In this document: positions 51,654 through 60,636 of the stretch, piece after piece
How positions within the stretch are numbered: the first letter of the stretch is position 1
Layout of the letters: each line of letters starts with the position of its first letter
Assembly: GCA_964634465.1 (NCBI GenBank)
Contig: CAZWLY010000010.1
Span: forward strand, 82,801-146,800
Reading direction: 5' to 3'
Source of the DNA: CAZWLY01 sp964634465
GTDB lineage: Bacteria; Desulfobacterota; Desulfarculia; G963662305
DNA length: 64,000 nt
The notes under the pieces: generated by a model
Told to the model about the DNA's origin: nothing
Database searches by the model: none
The model's input: the letters and a program-made list of their open reading frames with translations, nothing else
Made by a program: the position numbers and the translations under genes

Positions 51654-52664
51654 CTAGTAACCCTCTTTGGCCGCGGCGACGATCGCCTTCAAGTTCTCCA
51701 TCGGCGTCGAGAGGGGAATGGCGCACTCGGGGCCGATGATGTTCACCCCCGCCTCGATGGCGTAGCGGGCCTGGTTGTAGGCGTCCTCGGGCGCGCCCTG
51801 GAGCAAGACCTCGGGGTTGTTGACGTTGCCGACCAAGGACATCCTCTCTCCGACCCGCTCGACCGCCTCCCTGGCGTCGACCTGCCACTCGAAATGGTAG
51901 GCGTCCACCCCGGCCTCGGCGAACAGCTCCAACCGATCGGAGCAGTCGCCGCAGACATGGAGAATGAGCGGCCCGCCGATCGCCGCCGTCAACTCCTGGT
52001 GGATCGGCAGCAGAAACTCCTCGTAGTGGTAGGGCCCGACCAGGTTGCCGGTGGCGTGGTCGGCCAGGACGACCGCGTCGGCCCCGGCCTGAAACTGGGC
52101 CCGGGCAAAGGCGATGGTGACCGGCATCACCTGGCGGAGCATGTTGGTGATCAACTCCTTCTCGCCCATGCCGATGTGGAGCAAGAAGTTCTGGGTTCCG
52201 GCCAGGTGGTAGCTGATCGTCCAGGGGCCCATGACCTTGCCGATGACGGCCGCCGAATCGCCGACGCTCTTCCTCAAGCGCTCCAGCGCCTCCAAGACGA
52301 CCCTGAGCGACGGCTTCTCCAGGATGTTGTCGGGCACGACCACCTCGGAGAAGTCGGCGTAGGGCGCGTCCTTGGCGTCGGGCATGGCGTCGCGATCGCC
52401 CCAGTCCACGGTGCAGCCCAGCGCCGCCGCCTCCTGGTGAACGCTGTACTCGGGCATGACCGTATCGAAGCCGACGATCTCGTGGCCGGCCTGGGCCAGG
52501 TCGGCCATGGCCTGGGGGTCGAGGTGGGCGGTGGGGAAATCGACCCCGGCCGCATCCATCAGGTCGTGACAGACGATCGAGGTCGGGTTGCCCACCGGCG
52601 GTCGCTCTCCCTTCCGGCCGTTGTACAGGGCGGACATGACCAAGTTCCTGGGCGTCGCTTTCAT
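51654..52664 (-). CDS. uroporphyrinogen-decarboxylase-family methyltransferase (MtaA/MtbA-like)
   Basis: A 336-residue UroD-fold protein. The zinc-ligand motif HVCGDC (His236, Cys238) and a late cysteine in GPECAIPLSTP match the H-x-C-xn-C pattern of corrinoid:thiol methyltransferases. It probably moves a methyl group from the corrinoid protein encoded immediately downstream to coenzyme M, tetrahydrofolate or another acceptor. True HemE is excluded by the zinc motif. The gene leads a unit with the corrinoid and MBL genes. Confidence 0.88.
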   Translation of the reverse strand: MKATPRNLVMSALYNGRKGERPPVGNPTSIVCHDLMDAAGVDFPTAHLDPQAMADLAQAGHEIVGFDTVMPEYSVHQEAAALGCTVDWGDRDAMPDAKDAPYADFSEVVVPDNILEKPSLRVVLEALERLRKSVGDSAAVIGKVMGPWTISYHLAGTQNFLLHIGMGEKELITNMLRQVMPVTIAFARAQFQAGADAVVLADHATGNLVGPYHYEEFLLPIHQELTAAIGGPLILHVCGDCSDRLELFAEAGVDAYHFEWQVDAREAVERVGERMSLVGNVNNPEVLLQGAPEDAYNQARYAIEAGVNIIGPECAIPLSTPMENLKAIVAAAKEGY

Positions 52665-52749
52665 TGAAACCCCTCTCCCGGTCAGGGACGGACGTTGGGC
52701 CCCGCGCGGCGGGTGGTCTTTTGAAGACGATAAAGCCGGTTATTATAAA

Positions 52750-52798
52750 TTGACGACCCTGTTTCACCTGTTTTAGATTTTAAGACGGCGAGCGTCAA
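52750..52798. promoter_or_regulatory. overlapping face-to-face promoters
   Basis: On the plus strand TTGACG (52750-52755) with TTAGAT (52773-52778), spacer 17. On the minus strand TTGACG (52798-52793) with TAAAAC (52775-52770), spacer 17. Their -10 boxes overlap, so the two cannot be occupied at once. The minus one would serve the MtaA-like operon and the plus one the SDR gene. Confidence 0.45.
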
Positions 52799-52917
52799 GG
52801 CGGTTTGACCGGCCGCCGAGCAGATCCGACGTCCGCGGCCAGGTTTCGGTCCCTCAAACCCGGACGAGTCCTTGGAAGCGCCTCGCGCCTTCGTCCGCGT
52901 CGACCAAGGGAGCTAAG

Positions 52918-53760
52918 ATGGCCCACTTCACCGAGCCCGAGATCGAGAAGGACGACATTCTCTACCTCGACGACCCCGACTTCAACCCCGAAAACGTGCT
53001 CATCGTCACCGGCGTCGGGGCCGGCATCGGCCGGGCCACGGCCGTGGCCGGCGCGGCCAACAACCTGACCGTGGTCGGCCTGGACATCGACGAGGCCGGC
53101 GGCATGGCCACGGCCGAGATGGTAAAGGCCCTGGGCGGGCGGATGGTCTTCATCAAGGCCGACTTGACCGAGGACGCCGATATCGAGAAGGCCGTCGAGA
53201 CGGCGGCCGATGAGGGGAACATCAAGTATCTGGCCAACATCGCCGGCATCCAGCACATCGACTCGATCGAGAACTTCCCCATGGAGAAGTACGACCTCAT
53301 GCAGCGGATCATGCTCCGGGCGCCGTTCTACCTCGCCCAGTTGACCATCCCCCGGATCAAGAACTCGCCCGGCGGAACCGGCGTCATCGGCAACATGTCC
53401 TCTGTCCACGGCCACATCTGCACCGTGAACAAACCAGTCTACAACATCACCAAGTTCGGCCTTCGGGCCCTCAGCCAGTCCATCGCCGCCGAGGGCGAGG
53501 GCAAGATCAGGTCGTTTTCGGTCTCGGTCGGCTATGTGGCCACGCCGCTGGCCCTGAACCAGATTCCGGCCCAGGCCGAACAGCGGGGGATCACCGAAGA
53601 AGAGGTGGTGACCGAGGTGATGATGGCCCGCTCCCGGATCAAGGAGATGATGCGGCCCATCGACGTCGGCAATCTCTTCACCTTCGGCTTCTCCCGGTTC
53701 GCCAGGTACCTGGACGGCGGCGATTTGTTGTTCGACGGCGGTTTCGTTTTGACCTACTGA
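52918..53760 (+). CDS. short-chain dehydrogenase/reductase (3-hydroxyacyl type)
   Basis: A 280-residue SDR. The dinucleotide motif TGVGAGIG is at residues 31-38, the NNAG-equivalent is ANIAG, and the catalytic set is Ser162/163, Tyr176 and Lys180 in SSVHG...VYNITKFG. GLDIDEAGG (Asp after beta-2) favours NAD. It resembles 3-hydroxybutyrate or sugar-alcohol dehydrogenases. ATG at 52918 is behind AGGGAGC. A perfect 11-bp hairpin follows. Confidence 0.88.
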   Translation: MAHFTEPEIEKDDILYLDDPDFNPENVLIVTGVGAGIGRATAVAGAANNLTVVGLDIDEAGGMATAEMVKALGGRMVFIKADLTEDADIEKAVETAADEGNIKYLANIAGIQHIDSIENFPMEKYDLMQRIMLRAPFYLAQLTIPRIKNSPGGTGVIGNMSSVHGHICTVNKPVYNITKFGLRALSQSIAAEGEGKIRSFSVSVGYVATPLALNQIPAQAEQRGITEEEVVTEVMMARSRIKEMMRPIDVGNLFTFGFSRFARYLDGGDLLFDGGFVLTY

Positions 53761-53804
53761 CGCCCCGCAAGCGGGGTCGCCGCCCGCGGGCGACGGCGAC
53801 GAAC

Positions 53805-53831
53805 AGGGCCGGCGAAGGGATCGCCGGCCCT
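53805..53831 (+). terminator. hairpin after the SDR gene
   Basis: AGGGCCGGCGA (53805-53815) and TCGCCGGCCCT (53821-53831) form a perfect 11-bp stem with loop AGGGA. The downstream T-run is interrupted (CTCTGTCC). Confidence 0.65.
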
Positions 53832-53882
53832 CTCTGTCCGCCCCAGAGGAGCGGACCGCGGCCGGTTGGGGGAGTCTCCGGG

Positions 53883-54296
53883 TTAGATGTGGCCCAGCGC
53901 CTTATGGGATATGAGGACGACGTAGAAGCAGAGTATCGAGTCGATGATCTCCACCAGGCACAGCCCCAGGCCCATGGCGTCCGGCGAGGTGGGAAAAACA
54001 CCCGACCAATCCAAAATAAAGACGAACATGTACAGCCAGGCGATGAATATCGCCGCCCAATAGGCGAACCGTTTGGCCTTCCAGGTTAGGAAGATCATGC
54101 CGATGGCGACCGCCGCCAGGCTCAAGAGAAAAGCGTTGAATCCCCAAAAAACCTGAGGAGTGAGATGGGAAAAATCCCTGTTTTCAAGAGGGCCGCCCGG
54201 GGCCAAGCTGGCAAAGGTGGCCACCAGAGCCAAAAGGCAAAGCGAGACGATCTTGTGGTAGGGGATGATTCCCTTCTCGGTCATTTGATTGCTCAT
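53883..54296 (-). CDS. four-helix integral membrane protein
   Basis: A 137-residue protein with four hydrophobic segments (about residues 15-32, 48-69, 77-98 and 108-130). It starts at the ATG at 54296 with AAGGAG eight bases upstream. No family is recognised. Base composition is noticeably less GC-rich than the surrounding genes. Confidence 0.6.
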   Translation of the reverse strand: MSNQMTEKGIIPYHKIVSLCLLALVATFASLAPGGPLENRDFSHLTPQVFWGFNAFLLSLAAVAIGMIFLTWKAKRFAYWAAIFIAWLYMFVFILDWSGVFPTSPDAMGLGLCLVEIIDSILCFYVVLISHKALGHI

Positions 54297-54796
54297 GTTC
54301 GACTCCTTTTTGCAATTCTTCCCGCCAATAAAGCTAAATAGCTGTTGAAATCTCTTTTGGTGAAAAACAGCGGACGGCTATCGCCAGAAAAGGAGCGTAT
54401 TCCGACATTGAGCCAGACACGATGATAGGCCGACAAGACCGTATCGACGATGTGACAGATCGTGATGCCCGTCGATAGGCAACGCCAGACCCATTCCCGG
54501 CGGGCTTCAAAGGGTGATGAACGACAAAGGCCATAAACGCCCCCCGGTCGGATGCCGCCGCGCCCGGCAAGCCGTAAATCCAGGATTGGTATGATCGGGC
54601 TTCCTCCGGCAAACTTCCCTCCGGTCAAAAGACGGATTGATAGGGGGATCGAACCGGAAATCCACTACGCCCCACTGGGGCGGGAAAGCGAGGCCCAAAC
54701 CGAAGACGACAAGATAGAGACTCACCCCACGATCCACATTTGGGCCAAAAGTCGAACCCATCCCTTCGAGCCCTCGGGAGGGCGCTCTTCGTGGAT
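54297..54796. other. 500-bp lower-GC region without a supported gene
   Basis: Several short frames exist on both strands but none has a ribosome site or recognisable protein. The stretch is clearly lower in GC than the rest of the window and may be a decayed gene. Confidence 0.5.
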
Positions 54797-55390
54797 TCAC
54801 TTTCGCGCGTACGGCTCCTCCGTGGTCAGATGACTCACCAGAAGCTTGATGAACAGGAACGGAATGAACCATTCCAATCCTTTGGTCGGCGAAAATAGAT
54901 ACAGAGAAACGAACATGGCGACGCAGACATGCAACAGGGCGACGCTTCTTTGAACGTAGAGCGGGACGGCCAACACCACCAGCGCCGATGCGAGCAGAAG
55001 AAGAGAGAAGGCGACCAAAAACACGACATCGAAGCCGCGAAAGAGCCAGGCGACCAGGAAGATATGGAGGACATGGAGGGCGACGAAACCGAATTTCTGC
55101 CAGAAACCCTGGCCCTCTCGGTGATACCAGCGCTTGGCGCTGGAGGTGGCGTTGGTAACGATTCCGCCGACGATGTCAAGAGCCAGCAGGGCCGCGATTA
55201 GGTACTGTCCCAGGCTCCAGCCCCATCGACCCGTCCGGGCGAAATAGACAACGGCCAGGGCGGCCAAGGCTGAAGAAGCCAAGATCAGCATCTGTTCCGT
55301 CCCACTCGCCCCTGGCCCGATGAACCTGTCCCAATAACCGGCCACGCCCTTTCTCGGCGGCGGGTAGCTCCAATTCGATTGCGGCTGCAT
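54797..55390 (-). CDS. multi-pass membrane protein downstream of tetR
   Basis: A 197-residue protein with six hydrophobic segments. The ATG at 55390 (AAGGAG six bases upstream) is chosen over a TTG at 55414 that overlaps the tetR stop. It has a conserved-looking HREGQGFWQKFGFVALH segment and FSPTKGLEWFIPFLFIKLL near the end. No family recognised. It is probably co-transcribed with tetR and may be its target. Confidence 0.65.
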   Translation of the reverse strand: MQPQSNWSYPPPRKGVAGYWDRFIGPGASGTEQMLILASSALAALAVVYFARTGRWGWSLGQYLIAALLALDIVGGIVTNATSSAKRWYHREGQGFWQKFGFVALHVLHIFLVAWLFRGFDVVFLVAFSLLLLASALVVLAVPLYVQRSVALLHVCVAMFVSLYLFSPTKGLEWFIPFLFIKLLVSHLTTEEPYARK

Positions 55391-55410
55391 AGCTGACTCC
55401 TTGGGGGCGA

Positions 55411-56013
55411 TCAAACCTTGGCTGTCAGCAAAAGCTCGATCCCCGTCTTGAGGGTGTCCCAGACCTCATCGTCGTCGATGATCTCCGGCTCAGTCACGAA
55501 CTGGAGCCCCATGCCGTCGATGAGGCCGGCCAACAGGGCGGCCAGGCCGCCTAAGGGCAAGGCGGGACGGATGATTCCTTTTCCGACCGCGCCTTTCAGC
55601 CCCTCAAAAAAAGAATTTCTGAACTGAACATAGAGCGACTCTATCTCCTCTTTGACCACCCGGCTGTGCCGGGCCACGGCCACGCCCTCGAAAAACAGAT
55701 GGAGAATATCGGGCTCCTGTCGCATCACATTCCGCGTTACCTGGGTCAGTCTTTCGGAAACGACCCGGCCCGAGTCGGCTTGCTCGAAGATGTCCCTTAT
55801 CAGCTCCGCGCTGAATTCCATGTTCACCTTCAAGGCCTTGGCCAGCATGTCCTCTTTGTTTTTGAAGTAATAATGCAGCAACCCTCGACTGACGCCGGCC
55901 TCGGCGGCGACGAGGGCGATGGTCGTGTTGGCGTAACCATTCTGGACCAGGATGCTCCTCACGGCGGCCAAAATCCGTTGCACCTTCTGCTCCGATTTGG
56001 CGGCGGTTCCCAT
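55411..56013 (-). CDS. TetR/AcrR family transcriptional regulator
   Basis: A 200-residue regulator. The N-terminal helix-turn-helix reads ILVQNGYANTTIALVAAEAG then VSRGLLHYYFKNKEDMLAKAL, typical of TetR. The C-terminal ligand domain is helical. An operator-like inverted repeat overlaps its own promoter, implying autorepression. Its divergent neighbour is an acyl-CoA synthetase, so an acyl-CoA or fatty/aromatic acid is a likely ligand. Confidence 0.92.
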   Translation of the reverse strand: MGTAAKSEQKVQRILAAVRSILVQNGYANTTIALVAAEAGVSRGLLHYYFKNKEDMLAKALKVNMEFSAELIRDIFEQADSGRVVSERLTQVTRNVMRQEPDILHLFFEGVAVARHSRVVKEEIESLYVQFRNSFFEGLKGAVGKGIIRPALPLGGLAALLAGLIDGMGLQFVTEPEIIDDDEVWDTLKTGIELLLTAKV

Positions 56014-56043
56014 CTCTCAGCAACTCCTCGCTTATCGTCTAAT

Positions 56044-56091
56044 TTGGCTGGCCGTCCAACCAACAAATACCGAAGACCAATTTCCTGTCAA
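56044..56091 (-). promoter_or_regulatory. tetR promoter with overlapping operator
   Basis: On the minus strand TTGACA (56091-56086), 16-bp spacer, TATTTG (56069-56064). Immediately downstream is the inverted repeat TTGGCTGG-CCGT-CCAACCAA (56044-56063; seven of eight arm positions match). Its placement just beyond the -10 box fits a repressor site for the adjacent TetR protein. Confidence 0.6.
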
Positions 56092-56303
56092 GCATTTTCG
56101 ATCGTCAAACCGATTTTTCTTGGACGACGGCCCTGGTGAAAGCCTAACATAGAAGTCGTTCCGAACCCCATGGAAGCCATTTCCGGGCCTTTAAGCGGGA
56201 CCGGGAGCAAGGAAGGCAAGGAAGCGCAATTCGAGGATTTGCGTCTTGAACCCGGCAAAGAGGTTGAGCCGGAACCGGTTTTGGGATCATGACGGGAGGG
56301 AAT

Positions 56304-57947
56304 ATGGTGCTTGAAGGGCAAAACTACGCCGAGATCGTCGGCCGGTTTCGGTGGCGGATACCGGACCGATACAACATCGCCGTGGACGTGTGCGACAAGT
56401 GGGCCGACCAGCCCGATCGGACGGCCTTGATCTACCTCGACCCGGAGGGCCGGGTCTTCGAGTACTCCTTCGCCCGGCTCAAAACCCTCTCCAACCGGCT
56501 GGCCAACGGGCTGAAGGCCAAAGGCGTTCGAGCCGGCGATCGGGTCGGAATCCTCCTCCCCCAGTGCCCGGAGACGGCCCTGAGCCACCTGGCCGTCTAC
56601 AAGCTGGGGGCGATCGCCATTCCCCTCTTCACTCTCTTCGGACCGGAGGCGCTGGCCTACCGCCTAGGCGACTCGGGAGCGAAGGCGGTGATCACCAACC
56701 AGGAGAACCTGGCCAAAGTCCTGGAGATCAAGGACGAGCTGGAACATCTGGAACTGGCAATCGTCGTCGATGGCGAGATTCCGGACGGCGTTTTGTCCTT
56801 CACCGAGCTGATCGATCGGGGCTCCGACGCCTTTCGGCCGGTGGAGACGGGGGCCGACGAGGCGGCCCTGATCATCTACACCTCCGGCACCACCGGGCCG
56901 CCCAAGGGGGCGCTGCACGCCCAGCGGGTGCTCCTGGGCCACCTGCCGGGGGTGGAGTTCCCCCACAACCTCTTTCCCCAACCGGGGGACCTGTTCTGGA
57001 CGCCGGCCGACTGGGCCTGGATCGGCGGGCTGATCGACGTTCTTCTGCCCAGTTGGCACCACGGCGTGCCGGTGCTGGCCCACCGGGCCAAAAAGTTCGA
57101 CCCCGAGGAAGCCTTCGCCGTCATGGCCCGGTTCAAGGTCCGAAACGTGTTCATGCCGCCGACTGCGCTCAAGCTGATGCGCCAGGTCAAAAACCCGGCC
57201 GAGCGCTGGGATTACGATCTCAGAAGCGTCGGCTCCGGCGGCGAGACCCTGGGCGAAGAGCTTCTGGACTGGGGCCGAGAGGCGCTGGGAGTGACCGTCA
57301 ACGAGTTCTACGGCCAGACCGAGGTCAACCTCATCGTCGGCAACTGCGCTCCGGTCATGGACATCCGGCCGGGCTCCATGGGCCGCCCGATCCCCGGCCA
57401 CGAGGTGGCGGTGATCGACGGCGACGGCCGCCCCGTCGAGCCGGGAGTGACCGGCGAGGTGGCGGTGAAGGGGCCGGACCCGGTCATGTTCTTGGGTTAC
57501 TGGAACAACGAGGCGGCGACGCGGGAGAAGTTCCGGGGCGAGTGGTGCCTGACCGGCGATCTGGCCAGGGTCGACGAGGACGGCTACTTCTGGTTCGTCG
57601 GCCGCAACGACGACGTCATCACCTCCTCCGGCTACCGGATCGGCCCGGCCGAGATCGAGGACCAGATATTGAAACACAAGGACGTCTCTCTGGTGGCCGT
57701 CATCGGCAAGCCGGATCGGATCCGCACCGAGGTGGTCAAAGCCTTCATCGTCCCCAAGCCGGGCGTCGAGGCCGGGGCGGCCCTGGCCGAAGAGATCAAG
57801 TCCTTCGTCAAGACCAGGTTGGCCGCCCACGAGTATCCACGGGAGATCGAATTCGTCGCCGAGTTGCCCATGACCGCCACCGGCAAGATCATCCGCAAGG
57901 AGCTTCGGGAGAGAGAGATCGAAAAGATGAAGGGCGACCAGCCGTGA
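56304..57947 (+). CDS. AMP-forming acyl-CoA synthetase (ACSM-like)
   Basis: A 547-residue adenylate-forming enzyme. The P-loop motif is IIYTSGTTGPPKGALHAQR, A5 is NEFYGQTEVNLI, A7 is WCLTGDLARVDEDGYFWFVGR and the catalytic A10 lysine lies in TATGKIIRKELRERE. The pattern is that of medium-chain acyl-CoA synthetases, activating aliphatic or aromatic carboxylic acids with ATP and CoA. The ATG at 56304 is favoured by GGGAGGG just upstream; an ATG at 56289 is possible. Divergent from tetR. Confidence 0.92.
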   Translation: MVLEGQNYAEIVGRFRWRIPDRYNIAVDVCDKWADQPDRTALIYLDPEGRVFEYSFARLKTLSNRLANGLKAKGVRAGDRVGILLPQCPETALSHLAVYKLGAIAIPLFTLFGPEALAYRLGDSGAKAVITNQENLAKVLEIKDELEHLELAIVVDGEIPDGVLSFTELIDRGSDAFRPVETGADEAALIIYTSGTTGPPKGALHAQRVLLGHLPGVEFPHNLFPQPGDLFWTPADWAWIGGLIDVLLPSWHHGVPVLAHRAKKFDPEEAFAVMARFKVRNVFMPPTALKLMRQVKNPAERWDYDLRSVGSGGETLGEELLDWGREALGVTVNEFYGQTEVNLIVGNCAPVMDIRPGSMGRPIPGHEVAVIDGDGRPVEPGVTGEVAVKGPDPVMFLGYWNNEAATREKFRGEWCLTGDLARVDEDGYFWFVGRNDDVITSSGYRIGPAEIEDQILKHKDVSLVAVIGKPDRIRTEVVKAFIVPKPGVEAGAALAEEIKSFVKTRLAAHEYPREIEFVAELPMTATGKIIRKELREREIEKMKGDQP

Positions 57948-58315
57948 CGGCGGTTCTCGTTTCGGGTTTCGGCCCCTCGGGCGGAGGGGGCGCCCGCCGG
58001 CGATGAAATACTCCGGGCCGGTGGTTGACAGCCCGGCGGTTCCCATATTAGGGTCTTATATTATCGGCTCCCGATGACGATTTTCGTTGCGGACCGTACG
58101 TCAGTCGGGGAGTGGGGTTATTGTTTCTCTGGATCAATATCTTTCGGTTTTTACCGAAATTGAAACTTTCGTAGGGTTGGAAAGTGGCCGTACGGCCTCC
58201 GGCGACAAGCGGCGGGCGGCGTTACGGCTCAGGGGTTGTCTTTCCGATTAGCGCGGCGGCACTCGCCGGAGAGGAAGAATCAGCCGATCCACATCTCCAT
58301 CGCCGCCGAAAGGTT
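57948..58315. other. gene-free region with a short hairpin
   Basis: 368 bp. A TTGACA occurs at 58025-58030 with AT-rich sequence (TATTAGGG, TATATTATC) behind it but no ideal -10 spacing. A perfect 7-bp hairpin TTTCGGT-TTTT-ACCGAAA is at 58142-58159. No coding region is supported. Confidence 0.45.
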
Positions 58316-58627
58316 ATGTCCCACACCGCCCAGAACATAATCGGCCTCATCCTGCTGGCCTCCGTTTTCGTCTTGACCCGCTATGGCATCGGCTGGCGGA
58401 TGAAGAGGGCCTCCCTCCGCGTCATTCAGGAGCTCAAGAGCTCCCACGCCCGCGATCCGGCCACAGCCGTGGCTTTGGATTGGGCCCAGCCGAATTGGCT
58501 CAAATTCGGACTCCGGGACTTCAGGCCCGGGGCCCTGAAAGCGATGCTGGCCAACGGGCTGGTGAACCAGACCCCGGACGGTCGCTACTATCTACCGAAT
58601 GGTTCGGCCCAGGGAAAGGAGGTTTGA
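58316..58627 (+). CDS. small membrane-anchored protein upstream of TRAP genes
   Basis: A 103-residue protein with one N-terminal transmembrane segment (residues 7-24) and a basic, soluble C-terminal half ending LVNQTPDGRYYLPNGSAQG. This half has the look of a small winged-helix-like or PH-like element but no family is assigned. The ATG at 58316 follows AAAGG. It is 78 bases before dctP and may be in the same unit. Confidence 0.5.
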   Translation: MSHTAQNIIGLILLASVFVLTRYGIGWRMKRASLRVIQELKSSHARDPATAVALDWAQPNWLKFGLRDFRPGALKAMLANGLVNQTPDGRYYLPNGSAQGKEV

Positions 58628-58705
58628 CTGAAGGCGCTGTCTTCATTTGGGAAACCACGCGGCCAACGGTTTGGAACCAATTATTCACAATTGGGAGGGA
58701 AAACG

Positions 58706-59872
58706 ATGCGAAAGTTCGGTGTTTTGGTGGCCATCGCGGTCGCCGTGGCGTTCACCTTGACCATGGCCACTGGTGAGGTGTGGGCCGCCAAGAAGAAGTA
58801 TCAGTTGAACATGAAGGACCGCGAACTGGCGGCCTGGAAGAAGCAGAAGCACGAGACATCCAAGAAGGTCATCCGGTGGAAGATGTCCGACCCGTGGGGC
58901 GGCCTGAAGCTCCACGACGTCTCGCTCCATTTCGCCGAGGCGGTCAAGGCGGCCTCGGGCGGGCGGCTGCAAATCAAGGTTTTCCCCACCGGCGCTGTCT
59001 GCGGCGCGTTCGAGCTGTTCGACACCGTGGCCAAGGGCACGCTCGACGTCGGCCACGCCTGGCCGGGCTACTGGAAGGGCAAAAACGAGGCCTTCGTGCT
59101 CTTCGCCTCGGTGCCCTTCGGCATGGACGCCGAGTCCTTCGCCATCTGGTATTACCAGGGCGAGGGCGAGAAGTTGCACAACGAGCTTTACGGCAAATTC
59201 GGCCTCAAGCCCTTCATCTGCGGCGACGCCGGCCAGGAGCTGGGCCTCTATTCCAAGAAGCCGGCCAGGAAGATGGAGGACTTCAAGGGGATCAAGGTCC
59301 GGACCGTGGGCTGGTACATGGACATCCTGGGCAAGCTGGGCGTCTCGGTCACCCCGCTGCCCGGCTCCGAAGTCTACCTGGCCCTGGAGCGCGGCGTGGT
59401 CGATTCGGCCGAGTTCTCCGCGCCGTCGATCACCTACCCGATGGGCTTCCATGAGGTGGCCAAGTTCGTCATCGAGCCCGGCGTCCATCAGCCCGGCACG
59501 GTGACCGACATCTTCATCAACAAGAAGAGCTGGGACAAGCTGCCCCAGGATCTGAAGAACATCGTTCAGATCTGCGCCGCCGAGACCCATCAGTGGGCCA
59601 CCACCTGGTTCCAGTACTACAACATCCAGGCCATTCAAGAGCTCTTGAAGGCCGGCGTGACCTTCGTCAAGATGGACGACGCCACCCTCAACGACTTCCG
59701 CAAGAAGACGAAGGAGTACTTGGACGAGCTCAAGGCCAAGTACCCCGACGTCAAGAAGATCCTCGAATCCCAGGAGAGGTTCCTCAAGGACTTCGCCGCC
59801 TGGCGCGAGATACGCAGCGGCGTGGCGCCCTGGCCCTACGAGGACTACATCAAGGGCAAGCACCTCAACTAG
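58706..59872 (+). CDS. TRAP transporter substrate-binding protein (DctP family)
   Basis: A 388-residue periplasmic binding protein with a signal peptide (MRKFGVLVAIAVAVAFTLTM). Typical TRAP features are LHFAEAVKAASGGRLQIKVFP, GAVCGAFELFDTVAKGTLDVG, and KIKVRT-like FKGIKVRTVGWYMDIL with the substrate-pairing Arg. ATG at 58706 has GGGAGG eight bases upstream; a TTG at 58691 is rejected. The pattern with early GHAWPGYWKGKNEAFVLF suggests carboxylate, perhaps 2-oxo- or hydroxyacid, binding. Confidence 0.9.
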   Translation: MRKFGVLVAIAVAVAFTLTMATGEVWAAKKKYQLNMKDRELAAWKKQKHETSKKVIRWKMSDPWGGLKLHDVSLHFAEAVKAASGGRLQIKVFPTGAVCGAFELFDTVAKGTLDVGHAWPGYWKGKNEAFVLFASVPFGMDAESFAIWYYQGEGEKLHNELYGKFGLKPFICGDAGQELGLYSKKPARKMEDFKGIKVRTVGWYMDILGKLGVSVTPLPGSEVYLALERGVVDSAEFSAPSITYPMGFHEVAKFVIEPGVHQPGTVTDIFINKKSWDKLPQDLKNIVQICAAETHQWATTWFQYYNIQAIQELLKAGVTFVKMDDATLNDFRKKTKEYLDELKAKYPDVKKILESQERFLKDFAAWREIRSGVAPWPYEDYIKGKHLN

Positions 59873-59942
59873 CCTCTGACCTTCTTCCCGGGGACCGCCT
59901 CGGGGCGGTCCCCGGGCCGCCACATCGAAAGGGGAGCCGGTC

Positions 59943-60437
59943 ATGGACAAACTGATCTCCTTGATCGACACCGTGAACGAACGGTTTGGGTTCTGGGTCG
60001 CCTTTCTGATTCTCCCCATGGCCGGGGTGACCTGTTACGAAGTCATCATGCGCAAGATATTCATGGCCCCCACCGAGTGGGCCTTCGACGTGACCATCTA
60101 TATCTACGGGGCCCATTTCATTCTCGGCTTCGGTTACTGCATGCTTTACGACCGCCACGTCAGAATCGACGTCATCGCCCAGCAGTTCCCGGAGAGGCTG
60201 CAGACCTGGCTGCGGGTGATCACCTTTTTCATCCTCTTTTTACCGTTTATCCTGTCCCTGACCTTCGCCGCCGTCGAGTACGCCCTGGAGTCCTGGCTCC
60301 AGTGGGAGCGGGGGCAGTCCACTTGGCGGCCGCCGCTCTACATCGTCAAGACGATCATGCCGATAGGCGCCTTCCTGCTGTTGATCCAGGGAATCTCGAA
60401 CCAGATCAAGGATATCAGGAAGCTCAAAGGGAAATGA
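59943..60437 (+). CDS. TRAP transporter small permease (DctQ family)
   Basis: A 164-residue protein with four membrane segments and the DctQ signature EVIMRKIFMAPTEWAFDVTI followed by HVRIDVIAQQFPERLQ. ATG at 59943 has GGGGAG upstream. It partners with the large permease, whose gene begins 199 bases later. Confidence 0.9.
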   Translation: MDKLISLIDTVNERFGFWVAFLILPMAGVTCYEVIMRKIFMAPTEWAFDVTIYIYGAHFILGFGYCMLYDRHVRIDVIAQQFPERLQTWLRVITFFILFLPFILSLTFAAVEYALESWLQWERGQSTWRPPLYIVKTIMPIGAFLLLIQGISNQIKDIRKLKGK

Positions 60438-60636
60438 GGGCGACCTCTCTCGATAACGTCTCAGACCGATCCGGCCGTCCGACCCGAACCCCCTCGGCGA
60501 GAGGAGCAGCCGATCGGCCAGGGAAAACGCAACTACGGCCCGCCGGGCGACCGATCCAAGCGAGCCGCCGGCCGCTGGAACGAGTCCGGCCGCCTTGGGC
60601 GCTAGTCAATTCACTTTAGGAGACAGGACACCAGCC

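Noticed and set aside
49963..52767. A 934-codon open frame on the minus strand
   Set aside because: Only the last third is a real protein (MBL hydrolase from 50898). The rest reads out of frame through the corrinoid and MtaA-like genes.
54293..54872. Several overlapping ORFs between the two membrane-protein genes
   Set aside because: None has a ribosome site, domain or consistent codon use; at best this is decayed DNA.
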